Part shown: in pieces, positions 46,641 through 59,381 of the stretch | Numbering within the stretch: the first letter of the stretch is position 1 | Layout of the letters: each line of letters starts with the position of its first letter | Assembly: GCA_949128115.1 (NCBI GenBank) | Contig: OX421963.1 | Span: 80,223,635-80,287,634, forward strand | DNA from: Anaspis maculata | Taxonomy: Eukaryota > Arthropoda > Insecta > Coleoptera > Scraptiidae | Direction: 5' to 3' | Length of the DNA: 64,000 nt | Translations under genes and position numbers: made by a program | The notes under the pieces: generated by a model | Told to the model about the DNA's origin: nothing | What the model saw: only the letters and a program-made list of their open reading frames with translations | Databases searched by the model: none

Positions 46641-48700
46641 AAACATCTTGCCCTTGTTTTGAACCCTCAGTGCCTAATTAGACAGGAGATCTTGGAGGTA
46701 CGACGACTTGTCCGAAGCGACAATTTCACTTCCAAAAGAATGACCACGAGATCGGCACGAAGTAACAGACGAGAGCATTTTTCCGCAATGATCAAAACCA
46801 ACGAGCTAAAAGCTTCTGAAAGTACCTTTATAAACCGGAATCCGATTTTCCGCGACGCGCCACTCTGCCTATTAATTCCACTGATGATGCAGTTTATGAT
46901 CCGCGTAATTCTCGGCGCGATCGGATAAAAAGAAACGTCCGTCCGGAAAACGGGATTTATGGACGCCCCGCGGAATTGATGCGCGCCAGGCGTCGCGACG
47001 CCGTGCCGCAGAGCGGGACGCCCTATGCCCCCGTGCATATGCATACGTGCATACGTCTCCATAAAATACGAGTCCGAAAAATTGCTAAACTTTTGCCAGC
47101 GAGCTACAGTAGTTGTGCATCAGTGTTTACTGACGTGCATAAACCACGATGTTTTGCTACTCGTAAAAGCCGTTTGCATATACGGTTAAAAACTGCATCT
47201 TTCGTGTGTGTGATAATATCCCTGCAGAAAATAAATCACGGTTGACTGTCACGAGCAAGTTTTTATTGCTGTGTGAGAGAGAGAGAGCCGGCATCGTATT
47301 AATTCCGACCGCAATATTCATAACGCCCGTATAAGTCGAAAGGTTTTGTGCCCTGTGCCCTCTCACCGAGGGTTTGCTATTGATTGGGTGTTAACACAAA
47401 AAAACCTAACCCACCCCACGCTCGGCGATCATGAAAAAACCCCCCTTGGCGATGACGGTGGTATAATTTTCTGTGAATAACTTGCTCAGTGCTCACCCCT
47501 CATTCTCGATGCACTGTCGGTCAAGTTTTTGTCAAGTGCCTTCATAATAATGGAGGAATGTTAATGAAGTTGTCGTGTTCGAAAAGAGGGGATGAGGTGA
47601 AGCGAAGCAAAAGGGAAACACTTTATTGCCTCTCGGTTTTTTTTTTTCGGCCCCACCGACAGCAGTGTTTTTTCGGTCGTTGACTAGAAAATTATGGGGT
47701 TGTATTTTTCCACGTTATTAGTGCTTCCACAAAGGAAGCCCCGAAAAAAATACATGGCATTAAGCATCCCAGATTATTAGTTACTGCCGAGGAATTCACA
47801 ATGCGTGCTTTTCCAATGAATGAGTACCTACTACATTGTTGCCGAGCTAGAGCAACAAAAAAAAAATCGGAGCAGCGTAGCTCCGAGTTCGATAAATCAA
47901 GTTGAAATTCAAATGCCCGGTGTTTACGCCGGTGATAAGCGCGATTGAATTAGTGCGACAAACAAGAAATTTGACATTTAACAAAAATATTCAAATCAGG
48001 CTTCATCGCATACACAGACCAAGCGTTAGAGCGTCGGCGGTGATCTCATGGGCCATTAAAAATTAAAAGCATCACGTTTATTTCGAAATCCACACTGGGT
48101 TTGCCTTATACTACACAATCGTGTGTGTGTAGTCCTTGTTTGATGGTCACCATCAGGCGGTGTGGAATGGGTCAGTAGGATGATGGGTTTACGGCCCATC
48201 ATTTTGTCGCGCTTTTGAGTTTTTAATGAAGGTAATAAAAACGTTAAGGAATTTGTCGACAAGAAACTCGCTTCGTTTCAAATGAACTTATTTCGTCACT
48301 GCATTTTTAACTTAATTAGCCGAACAGATTTTGATGAGTTAATTTCAAGAGGAGAGCACGACTTCGCGGTTGCACACCTACGCGTTGAACGGAACGAGAA
48401 TGTTTGGCCTTTAATTTCGGTACTGATACTTCGAGGGCGAATGTTCTACAAAGTAAAAATCCAGAGCTAAATTTCATCTGCTCGAGGATAATTATATAGA
48501 AACTGAAGCGGACCCTAGGTATACCCTTGGAAGATGGGCAACCAGTAATACTCAAACAGAGTAAAATCTTCGAGAGGAAGAGCACCAGCCAGCGTACATT
48601 TTCTCTTCGTGCGGAACTTGCGTGAACCGGAGGAGAGAGCCAGCTTGGCACCCGATACCTAACCTTTTCTGTTTTAGTCTTCTACCACAGTTATGAGAGA
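46641..48700. other. Host-like non-coding DNA
   Basis: No gene recognised. GC-rich part 46830-47040, (GA)n at 47274-47287 and TAAT-rich patches. ORFs up to 131 codons (minus, 46667-47062) show no domain. Confidence 0.35.
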
Positions 48701-51300
48701 GAAGACAAAGAATTCATCCGCCATCCCAAACCCACGCTGCACCACCAAACTGCGAGAGAAGTTGGATGAGGAACGGACCCAGAACTAACGGCGCTATTCC
48801 CTTCCACGAGAGGCTACGCACCTGTTTACAAGAGAGTGCAACAAAGAAAGACTAAGAACCCAAAGATTGACGAAAGATAGGGAATTATACGTTTTTACGA
48901 TTTAGTTTGCACCCATGTCACTGTTTCAATTTATGTCCCCTTTAGACCTGTTGATGTGTGTGTAACCGCAGGAATTTGAAACTAATAAACACACCTAATC
49001 CTTCCATCAAAGAATGAGTCAGAGAAAAAGAGAAGTTTTTGCTGTGTTCGTTGAAAGCTTGGGGATGAAAGAAATTCCCTCGACACGTCTTGGTAGAGTA
49101 GAAGCCACCGTCGAGAAATTACACAAGTGACATAAAAAGAATGGTTTCCGCATAAATATTTTAATGTTTCCAGCCTCGCAAAAAGGATCGTGCCTCAACC
49201 TTCGCCAGCACCAACAACGTCAGTGGTTCCCGAGTGTCGGGAGGATCCACGACGAGTCCGCTCCGTCTACCCTTAGTCTGCCACACCTGCCCGAGGCGAA
49301 CCGGAACTTCAGCAGTTTCTCTGCCACCCACGCCAGATGAACCCGCCGTCTGCGAAGACCAGCGACAGCACACCCCGAGGTCCAAATCGAAGCACCGAAA
49401 ACGACATGAAGTGTCAAGTCCCGCAATTTATTAAAGAATCTGTTTGTTTGCTACCATACTTAACTTTTGCCAGAAGTCAGTAATTTATACATATTGTTGA
49501 AGAAGATTACCAATACAATACTCTTACCAATTACTAAATATGTACTTGAATTGGAATTGTCGTGCAGAATCCAACGGATCTGTTTGTCTTCGAAGCTAGT
49601 GAGCTAAAATCAATTACCTACATTGTTGTTGAATTTCACCTTGGGTTTTCAACCGCAATTCTTCAGCCAACAACCACTTGTAACAAAGTTTGGTTTGATT
49701 GCTACGTAATAATTATTATTATTAATGATGAACTAAGTCTCTTGTCATCATATTTGGAAGCTCCGTGACTGGTCCTATTTACAGGGAAACTGGATAGTGA
49801 CAACATTACTCAACTAGCGTTCAAATCCTGGGTAATATCCAACTACTGGTGTCAAGAGGTGACGACGGATCCCAAAACGTGGTTGGTGTGTTACAGCATA
49901 CTGGCACATCCTATCCACAAATCTGTTCTCATTGCAAAGCTAATTAACCCATCTCTAATTCGAACAATTGTAACTGAACATGAAGGGTAGAAGCCACAAG
50001 GCTCTCCATTCAAAGTTCAACAATCTTCACCAATGTCACTAGCCAAAAGAACATACTGATTTACCCGAACTGAAAGGTAATTCTCGTACAAAACCCAAGC
50101 TTGAATGAATTGCATTCAAAGGTATTGTGTGTTCAATCCCTAATTTTATTGTAAAACATTAAGCTACGTCGAATCGAACTAGACAGAGTTGGTTTCCTTT
50201 CCACTTGGCGATTGCACGTGCCAGTCCGGAGTAAAAAGTTCAAATAAGCGGGAAGTGAGTATTTGGGTTTGAATAAATTAGGCAGGAAAGGGTAGTGATC
50301 GACTACAAAACCACCTACGGGGACCACTGCAGAATACCAAAACACGACCTTTGAACAAACTGAGTAAGTGTTATCATACTTCTTCCCAACCCTAGGGTAC
50401 AGATACTATTTCGAAGGAATTCAAGAAAAGGGGTATAAAGTATCTGGGCTTAACCATCTGAGAGCCGGGTTGCCTACAGAATTTCGTAGTTCGGTGTTAG
50501 TATTGCAGGCTCCAAGGTTCCACTGGAGTTCCTGAGAAGAGCGAGCAAACATTTGGAAATCCTCACACCTAAGGGCAGGTAATCAGGGATCTAGTCCAAA
50601 AGATATGATTTGTCACTAAAGAAGTTTTCAGTGGGGTCTTTTGTTTGGTGGACCAACATGGAACACGCACTGATGAAGTTTCACCAACGTATAACGTAGG
50701 CATCGAGAAGTCAAGGACGAAGTATGGGCACGAATAATCCGTCCCAGTAGTCCTCTCGGTTTGACTCCAACATTTTTGAGACCGGGAGTGATGTTCAGTT
50801 CAATAATCACTTTACCTGCCCACAGTGCCAGGTCTTAAATCCCACATCTATGTCACTATGTTGTTGGGTTCGAACTTTGGCCTCACTGGAAGGGAAAGCT
50901 ACCGGTTTAGTGCCTTTTGTAGCAGTCACTGTGGTGGTCTGGCGGAGCAAAAAGGGAGACGTTATAAAGCCCGTGTCGAAACAGACTAACCTTGTGCCAT
51001 TTTCACGTCAATGAGCGATGTGCGCCATTTGTGAACAGTTACCTTCGGCACTCTCTCCGCGAAAAAACAGGTTGGTATCTGAGTTCACGTCGCTTTTTCT
51101 GACGAGGAGTTTACGTTTGTAGTTTGTATCTCGTAGGTTGTGAGGTGAGCCCAAGTTTGATGTCAGTATACTAAAGTCGATCCGGCGTAAGTTCCTCATT
51201 TTCAAACCTTACAAACTGTCCTAAAGGGATAGTTGTCAGGCCATGACATGAGGTCATGGCTTGCCCTACTAACTAAAGCGATCAGACGCTTTGGATGGCA
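48701..51300. other. Non-coding DNA
   Basis: No gene recognised. 49190-49390 is GC-rich with overlapping ORFs of 66-74 codons on both strands, without a recognisable domain. The rest is AT-rich DNA of uncertain origin. Confidence 0.35.
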
Positions 51301-52200
51301 ACAATGTTCTAGATATTTTTGTAAACTTGCATTATGAGCACAACACGTTTAAGAATGCAACGAACATAATTAACAGCCTTGAGCCGTAAACCACGTTATG
51401 GAGACCAATCAAGATTAGCGTAGCGCACATAGTTCAATACCAACCGCTGAAAATATTGAACACATGGAGGCTGAAAATGCCGGTTTAATTAGAATACCTT
51501 CCCATGCCCGCACCCGCTGAATCACCACCACCACCACCACCACCACCACCAGCAGAGTTTTAGAAAGCCGTAATTGTGCACCGGCAGCGTTAATATAAGC
51601 AAGCAAACGACGCCCTGTGGAAGAATCCCATTCATCCTGGTGGCGGTCGGTGCAGCAGCCCAGCGTGCATCCCGCGGCGGCGTCTGGGTGACGACGGTGG
51701 CGGTATGGCGGTCGTGTTTCTGTGCAGAGAGAGCCCCGCCGCCTGCACGGTGGACCGCCGCCTGCAACCCGTCCCGCCCGCGTGAGCCCGGACGTCCCGA
51801 CGCCACCGCCGCCGCCATGTGCACGACGAAGCTAATCGACGCCACAACGAGCCATAAAAATGCAATTTCGCCGTAGCCTGATGCTTAATTAAACCGCTCA
51901 ATGCAGTGCAAGTTGCCCGTGCATCATCAGAGTGTCGTTATCGTTTTACCTCGTTTTCCGCCAGACCGAGTGAAATTGATATTATCAGCGGGCGAGAGCT
52001 TCAGCAGCTCCGGCAGCAAGAGCAAGGCGACAGCGGAAAGTTTCCGCCTGCAAAACAGACCGTTTACGTTTTACGGGGCGTCGTTGTGTATAAAAAGATT
52101 GCATCAGGAACGAAATATTGAGGACGATAGGCTTCCGCCCGCCGTGGCCTCAGTCCTAGACCTATCGCGTTAAAAGTAATCACACTCAAAGTATAGCACG
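51301..52200. other. Host-like GC-rich DNA with (CAC)n microsatellite
   Basis: (CAC)n of ten units at about 51522-51551. 51640-51850 is very GC-rich, with ORFs open in four frames (up to 107 codons), which is what such composition gives by chance. A promoter or first exon is possible but unsupported. Confidence 0.35.
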
Positions 52201-53567
52201 CTCTCCAAATCTGACTGTAATGTTGCCTCTTGGTTGTATACAGCGATGGTGCGTTTTAGAAGTAGTGTTGCATATTATGATAAGGGTTGTGCCAGAAGCA
52301 CTAAAGTTCTTACAGGCCGCAGTGCAAAAAGGATCTTCCAAGACCAAACGACCACCTCTAATCTACAAGGGTTATGCCAGAGGCGATAGGTCTGTCAGAA
52401 ACTGAAGTCTGTGGACAGCGGTTGAGGTTATCAAAGGGCGGAAACAACTGGGCAACTTGAAAGAGTTTATTTTTATAATTTTAATCTTCGGTAAGAAAAG
52501 AAAACACATCAATGGAATCAAACGACAGATGCAAGGGACACAAGAAATGTTACGAATGCGAAGCACCAAGATTACCAATCCGGACTTGCCTCGAAAAAAG
52601 TAACGGTGCGACTTGTCCTGAGCTTCCTTCGGGGAAATGGAAAATAGAAGCGGGGACGGTAGCTGATAGTGCGCTGATGGACGCCGTGGTCGAAAAGCTT
52701 TTCAACCTCCTTCACGAGTCCATAGACTAATGATTCACGTGACGTCCGTACTTTTACTTTACGACTGGGGATCATTACCACCTCAAAGAATGAGTATGAG
52801 CCCCACGAAGTACTAGCACCATACTTTTGAAGGTACGTACTGTGAGAAACCCGCTTTTCCTATAATTAATTAATTTGCTGTGATACGTTTAGTGACCATA
52901 CGTTATGTTTTGTTGTGCCGTAGATTTCAATTACCTTTATCTAAGTCATTTAAATCAATTACACCTACCTCGACTTCCCAGTCATGTCCTAATGTCCCTG
53001 TCATGCGAGCAACCTCAGTTCTTTGAACGAGGATGATTTGAATAAATGTTGAGAAATAAACAAAGTCATTTAATCACACCTCACCTTTATTACAAATTAA
53101 TCAATCATCACCAATTTAATTGAGTTCATCCTAATTATTCATTACATTATTTCCAGACGTGCTGACATCAGCTAGCGTGAGGAATTAGTTAGTTCAGTTT
53201 ACATTCGATTTCTGAACGAAAGTACACCCTAATTACGTGCGAAAACCCTACGACTATTTAATTCAACCCTTCAATTTAATTCCGGTTCGCATTCTTCCTG
53301 AATTTTAGAACTATTAGTGAACCCGTTTCCTAATGCAACTGAGTTTCAATTTCCTGCTCAATTAATCCAAGACCTCGTCAAGATTTTAATTTTGACCCCT
53401 TCTTCTAATTGTTCTCAGAGAGAGATTGTTGTTCACTGAGTCTTGTCTTGGTAGTTCAAATTTATAGCCATTATTTTAATTATCGATAAAATAATTTACA
53501 TAAAATTGAGTGTTTACATTCCATGAATTTTATATCCGGCTGGGGCTGTAGTTTATAACTTACAGAC
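52201..53567. other. Non-coding DNA with one small cysteine-containing ORF
   Basis: 52512-52730 is a 72-codon plus frame with a C-x5-C-x2-C start (CKGHKKCYEC) and two more cysteines. I know no family for it and cannot tell whether it is real. From 52860 to 53560 the DNA is AT-rich with many TAATT words and no ORF. Confidence 0.35.
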
Positions 53568-53570
53568 TTA

Positions 53571-54970
53571 CGGCCAGTTGCTCAGTTCGAGTTTAAACTT
53601 CGCTTAACGTTAAACCAAATTTAGCGAATATTTTGCGTTGCTCAGGGCTAGTTCAACAGATAAACTTGGTTTAAACCGAGTTTACGTTGAACGGTGGAGC
53701 ACCCCTCGTTTAAACCTAGTTTAGCATCTGATCCATACGTCAAAGTTAAAGTATCACGACGTGTCCAAAACTGGGGGTATTAAAAAGTGTTTCGTGCCTC
53801 CATTGCTTTGCTTGGCCCCCTGATTCCTGTGACAGCAAATTATCGCTTAGTTCAGGATCCCGACAATCACGATCGATTTCCTGCAAAGTGATCGTTCTTC
53901 ACTGGTTGATATTCTGCGTTTCCGAATAACCCCAACAATTCTTCGTCCATTTTCCGTTTAGGCGCTTGGTCAAGACCTCCACCTGTTATTGTTGTCTTGC
54001 ATTTTGCTGCTGCCATAAGGAACTACCCACTTCTTCTTTATTCTCATACCTCGCCCGGGATCAGATGATTTTGAGTCTCTGTTAGGTATTTCAATGAGAA
54101 GAATTGCAGTTTATCAGAAGAAAGATCGGTACCAAAGGCTTATTTTTATTGCCTTGTAAGCACCAATTTACACATATATGTAGATACATTTATGATTATA
54201 AGATATCAATAAAGAATATTACATTGTGTGAAAAACTGGGATGTGATTATTTAATGTCGGTTGAAGAGCCGCCTTGAAGGAACTCATTGGGGTAGGTGAG
54301 GACCAATAGTCAAAGCAGAAACCACGCACTCTTGAAGGTCATTCGCCATTTCCGGAAAACTAGACCACACCAAAAGTTTAGCCTAGTTGTGGATTTGAAA
54401 CTCTTGATCTGGAGTTTAGCACTGTCCGCGCAGATGCTGGGAAAGACATTGTTGGGATATGATCTGGTTAGATCAAATATAGGCTATAGAGAGCTCCATG
54501 CATTGCCCACGTTGAAGTGATGCGGTTCTTCACATGAGATCCTGAAAGTTGTTGCTCTTTTTATGTGAAAAGTTTGCATATTTTTTTATTCCTCTTAGAT
54601 TCGGACTATTCAATTCCAGTTGATTTCCAAAGCTCATGCTGTGCCTAAAAAGTTATTATTTCGATAACAAAACCTACTACGTATTATGTAACAGCAGTTT
54701 CCGTACCTTCTGACTGCGTTTAATTTCAAAATGACACCTAACAACAGAAAATTGACAACGGTCTGCCAACAACACTCACAGTGGCAGCTGTTGAAGTTAG
54801 CTGTTTTCAGTGGTTTCCACCAAATAAGTATTACCAACAAAAATTAAACTGAGTTTTACAAAACTACAGTTTAAGAGGGACTGAGAAACGCTCAAAAAAG
54901 TAAACCAAGTTTAAGTCCTAAACCAAGTTTACCTAAACGCGAGTTTAAACTCGAAGTGAGCAACTGGGCG
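53571..54970. mobile_element. Non-autonomous PIF/Harbinger-like element with TTA target duplication
   Basis: The left end CGGCCAGTTGCTCAGTTCGA is inverted at the right as TCGAAGTGAGCAACTGGGCG, both followed inward by GTTTAAACT. The flanks are TTA at 53568-53570 and TTA at 54971-54973, the T-W-A duplication of PIF/Harbinger. Inside each end more GTTTAAAC and AACTTGGTTTA(A/G) words repeat, giving extended imperfect inverted ends of about 150 bp. The 1.4-kb interior has no transposase or Myb-like ORF above 75 codons, so the copy is a deletion derivative. TIR and TSD are seen directly; the superfamily is inferred from them. Confidence 0.8.
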
Positions 54971-54973
54971 TTA

Positions 54974-56640
54974 TAAAGCAGCTCTTGTTCACGTTGAGTT
55001 ATATACCTTCACGCAAATCTACCTTCAATCAGGTGTACAATTTATTGCGATGAGCCTCTAATTAAGCACCATGCAAAAATGATGTTATGTTCCTTTTCAT
55101 CTTGACGTGTTTCAAAATGACACTTAATTTTCTTGGCATTGCTCAACGGGTTCTCTTTGGGAAACTCAACATTATGCTCATAAACCCCTAAAAGGGTTAA
55201 ATATTTTATTCTATGGGGAAAAATTTCGCGTGAGATGTTCGCCCAGATTTAATTTGCATAAATACTGCTGGTGCTTGTTGAAAGCTAATAGAGTCTACAA
55301 AATCATGCTCTGTAGGAAGCTAGATCTCTTCGAAAGGGCTACTGAAGCATTCTCACCATTTTCCTGGTGGTTTGAAGGTGGCTGAGAAACAATGTACTTT
55401 AAACCTCACCGCAACTTCAAGGCATTATATCAATTTGACGCTTCCTATGGCTATTTGAAATATCAAGAACAAAACCTACTATCATTTTATAAACAAGCAA
55501 TTACCTTAAACCCCATCCAACAACTATCATTTGATTACAATGGAAATCAGACTTGCCCTAATGTTTTCCTTTCTCGTCACTAATGCACTACAATTAATTA
55601 TTAACAGTGTTTTTAGCACTCTTCTTAATTTCTTCTCGAACAATATGAATTTTTCTTCTCACGCACATCTGCCGTTGTCGACTGCTATAACGCCAATCCT
55701 CTTCACCCCCGTCTCTGTTCTCGGACCCTTCCTGTTACCACCCCCCGTCTCACGTCTAACACCTCTGGCCCACCAACATCCTACTCAGGAATCCGGCGCG
55801 AGCACAGTATTCTTCCTTACCCGGACTCCACTCCTTTTCTTCCCTATATCACCAGTAATGCTAATTTATTCCTAAATATTCAATTTTATTTTATTTTATA
55901 ATTAAAGGCGTCCCATTACAGAACGAATATACCTAAGGCACTGAGCAGCTTGGACTCTTGGATGCTGGAATTGTTACGGTGATTTCGGATGATGAAGGTG
56001 GCAACGCCTGAAATCCTTCAATGTGTTTGAACTTTGAAACCGACATAAACTCACGTTATCATCGCCAACGAAATATTGGTAATCGCACTGGAGTTTGGCC
56101 ATTGTCCTCTCAATTCAGAAATCAGGAACACCTCCATCTACACTTTTGGTGAAGATTGAATTCGCTATAAACCTGTCGCGCGAATTCCCATGATCAAAAA
56201 AAACCAAGCCTTTAGGTACAGTTTCAAATCGTGGGCGGTTGGGCAGTTCCAATTTTAGATGATGCCACTTGGGCTGCGTATTGCGCCAGAAACTTTTCAG
56301 TGCCGAATCGGCAAATCGTTTGCAATTTGGGACCGAATATTTCTGTCTACCGGTCGTGGTCATGGTCAAAACGCTGTCGCAATGGTGAAACATAGATCCG
56401 CAGCATTAATTCGGACTTTTGGAACCAATGTTGCCAACTTCGGGTGACTGGCAAACGGAATTCCCTACTTTCCGTATTCGCAGATGAAAAACTACAAAAG
56501 CAAGTGCAGTCAGAAGATCAAATGATAAGGCTCCGTGGAGTTGGCAACACCGCTTGGAATTCGCCCTTAGCAGCAGTGGAAATTCAAGAGACTCGCTCAA
56601 TGAGGATTCTCGATAGTTCTGATTACATTCAAACCCGCGC
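54974..56640. other. Non-coding DNA, possible LINE 3' end
   Basis: 55875-55905 has a TTTTATTTTATTTTAT run followed by AATTAAAGG that may be the tail of an eroded retroelement. The upstream 114-codon frame (55531-55875) has no recognisable motif. 56110-56640 is unique-looking with no gene recognised. Confidence 0.35.
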
Positions 56641-58200
56641 GGTCTATTCAAACGCATAGATTAACACAAACACAGAGAGAACGACCCGAGTAATTTTAAT
56701 CCCGCGACAAAGGACGAGTTCACCACGTGAGGTTCATAACCGTGCATATTTCCAGATTTCCAGTTCTCCACCGCCATAGGTACACACACCGCACAATACA
56801 AATGCATAAATTCGCTTCTAAAGAACACAACAACCAAGCAGCGGCAGCAAAAGCAGTAGTGCTACCATACACAACTACTACTACTACTACTACCACCACC
56901 ACCACCAGTCTAATAATAATTTACAGTCGTAATCCCACAAACACGACTGCAAAGTACCAGAGCACGGCATCATTTGTATACTTTATCCCCCGGTATAATA
57001 TACCCAGGGCAGTCCCGGCGTAATTCGATACAAATCGCGGCCATCAGCCATCCAATTACCATCGCTCATACTCGATTTGACGTTCAGATATAATTAGGGT
57101 AAATACACCGTGCCCCACCCCCGATGGCCGAACTTTATGCTCTAAAATGTTTTCAATTAAAACCGTGGAATTCATCAGAAATATTTATACAGTTTAAAGG
57201 GGAAAGAGAGAGCGAGCGCTTTTGGAGTGAAAATCGTGCGTGCAGTTCAAAATCTGCTGCGCGAGGGCAAAGGGGGAAAGGGCAGTTATAACCCTCGCGG
57301 AATATTAAATAGTGCATTAAAGTCGCCGAGCAACAAATAAATTACGTTAAGTTATGGGAAAACCATGTAACAGTTGGCGAGTGGAGGGAGGGAAGAAAGT
57401 TTCCGTGCTTCCTCCTCCTGGGAGGAGGCAAAGGGCGCTGGGAGCGGGCACAATGCCAGTGTTGCAACTGCAAAAAGCCAAATGTTGTGTGACAAAGCTG
57501 TCTGATGTTCGCGTCGATACGGCGCAGTCTATTTTTAAAAGACGAGACGGATTAAAAAAAGACGTCAAAATTAAACAAGAACCGACAGCTGATTTTCGGT
57601 GTACTTACGAGACAGCTTGAAGCGTGCTATCCCTTAGATTGCGCCAATTACCTGAAACAAAACAAAAATTTATTAAACTATGTATTTGGAAAAAAAATCA
57701 CCTAAAAGAGGCTTCAATAAGCAACAAAGTGGAATGACTGCCTTATACTCTTGGTCGCGGCCGAAAACTTCGCCACCCCGAAAATTCCATTATGAATTTT
57801 AGCCGTTGCCGTCACACCGCACCACACTACTTTGGGGGGACGGCAGAGGACGGCGGCGGCGGCGGTCGCTTAGCAACCCTTTCCCTAAAACGCACGCTTT
57901 TGTTTGATTAAGTTTCGAAAGATTGAGTTTGAAATTTGGGGGTTTTACGGCCGTTTTATTCCGTTAACCCGCGGATATCAATTTTGTTTCGTTTTATTAT
58001 TTTTCATTTTTCGCCCTGGTTTCCTCCGATCGTCGGGCCTCGCACACGGGAAACGCAATATTATTATTATATATATATTTGAAAATCTTTGAGGGAAAGG
58101 ACACAAAGCGGGCCGCCCGCCGCCACGCACACATGAGTCGATTTTTTCGTCGATTTTGATTTGTTGTTTTGGGTCAAAGGATCACGTTCAAGGCTACCCG
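56641..58200. other. Host-like non-coding DNA with microsatellites
   Basis: (ACT)n then (ACC)n at about 56873-56908, (CGG)n at about 57850-57866, (TTA/TA)n at about 58061-58079. Overlapping ORFs at 57347-57620 on both strands lack recognisable domains. Confidence 0.35.
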
Positions 58201-59042
58201 TGTATTACGAGGTTTCGAGAAAAATGTGCGCTTGCTGAGCAAAGGAGCGGGCGACCGGCTTTGCTGCTTTCCGCCTTTCCACAGCAATATTGCGGCAGCC
58301 CGTTGGTAATTTCGAATTGAATTTCTCTAGAACGATTTTATTACCAATCGAAATACAAGGTAATCTGGAATGTGCGCCACGAAGTTCTTGCACCATCAGT
58401 ATTCGGTGAGGTAAGTTCAACTAACCAGACCTCACTCACTAACGAGCGTTTTGTTACAGACAAAACCCACATAGGCAAAAGAGCATTGCCAAAAGGCACA
58501 AAACACCATTCTCTGGCAGACTGCAACTGAAACCTTTTCAATGAAACCGTAACAGCGTTCGATCACTCAACTCACCAGACCTCATTCACTGACTCATTCA
58601 TATACATCCACCATTATTTGCCTGAATGTCATTCTTGACGTAACACGTAGTCCTACCAGTCACCATCAATCCGTGCATTTTATAAATCAACTACTTCTTC
58701 GCAAGGTGAGAGTCTGAAGCATTACCATCACGGATTCCTTCAATAGATGTCTTCAGTAAGGACTTCCCGTTTAAAAAATTTCTGAAATACGCAACGAAGC
58801 AATCTTTCGTCAAATTCGGGGCTCTCATTGTAGTCATGTAAACCTAGGACGTCCAAGCTCAACAGACGAGATGGTCGGGGCCTGGGGACAGGGTTCCGGT
58901 CCTATCGGTTTCTCAGATCAAGTTTGTGACCATCAAGAGCACATTGAACGTTAGTTCGAGGATAACCTTCTGCTGTTATGAGGCAAGACCTGGTTGAAGC
59001 GAGTTCTTGAAAACAAATACTCATCTGCAAACAAAGAGCTGC
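58201..59042. other. Retroelement-derived DNA with dispersed-motif copies
   Basis: Two good copies of the dispersed motif are on the plus strand: about 58411-58444 (AGTTCAACTAACCAGACCTC then ACTCACTAAC) and about 58571-58600 (CTCAACTCACCAGACCTCAT). A weaker one lies near 58853. The end of the interval reads VLENKYSSANKELQIFV, which resembles SNKKLQTFV at 61.1 kb. Confidence 0.45.
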
Positions 59043-59054
59043 AGATCTTTGTTT

Positions 59055-59369
59055 AACTCGGCCGGTAGCGTGACGGACTCCGTCTTTGGAAGCAATTCCA
59101 GGGATCGTGGGTTCGAGTCCGGCCTGGGCCAGGTGAAAATTTTCATGCGCTCTTTAGTACCTTGGCGTGTACCACCGTGCAGTCACGTCAAAGGAAAAAT
59201 TGTGAAACGAGAAGGACACCGAGAAAAAGGGTGCTAATAACCTCGCTGTTGATGCGTCCATAAAATGGTGGGTGGTGTGGGAATCATCCGGCGTCGCTCT
59301 TAGCCTACTAAGACGGCGCTAAGGGAGTACTGCCAGTGACTACACAGATACCCGCCCACCGCAAAAAAA
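59055..59369 (+). mobile_element. tRNA-derived SINE with 12-bp target duplication
   Basis: A tRNA-like head carries an A-box-like TAGCGTGACGG at 59066-59076 and a perfect B box GGTTCGAGTCC at 59110-59120, spaced as in a tRNA gene. The body is about 235 bp, unrelated to tRNA, and ends in A8. AGATCTTTGTTT occurs directly before the head (59043-59054) and again after the A run (59370-59381), a clean 12-bp target duplication. Pre-insertion sequence can be checked inside the window: the LQIFV-REV site it split resembles the uninterrupted stretch at 61117-61140. No LINE partner with a matching 3' end is seen here. Confidence 0.92.
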
Positions 59370-59381
59370 AGATCTTTGTTT

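Noticed and set aside
51522..51551. His/Pro-rich coding repeat from (CAC)n
   Set aside because: A plain microsatellite, not embedded in a credible frame.
59055..59131. Functional tRNA gene
   Set aside because: A and B boxes are present, but the A box has a mismatch, the unit continues into a 315-bp body with A tail and target duplication, and an acceptor stem is not evident. It is a SINE head.
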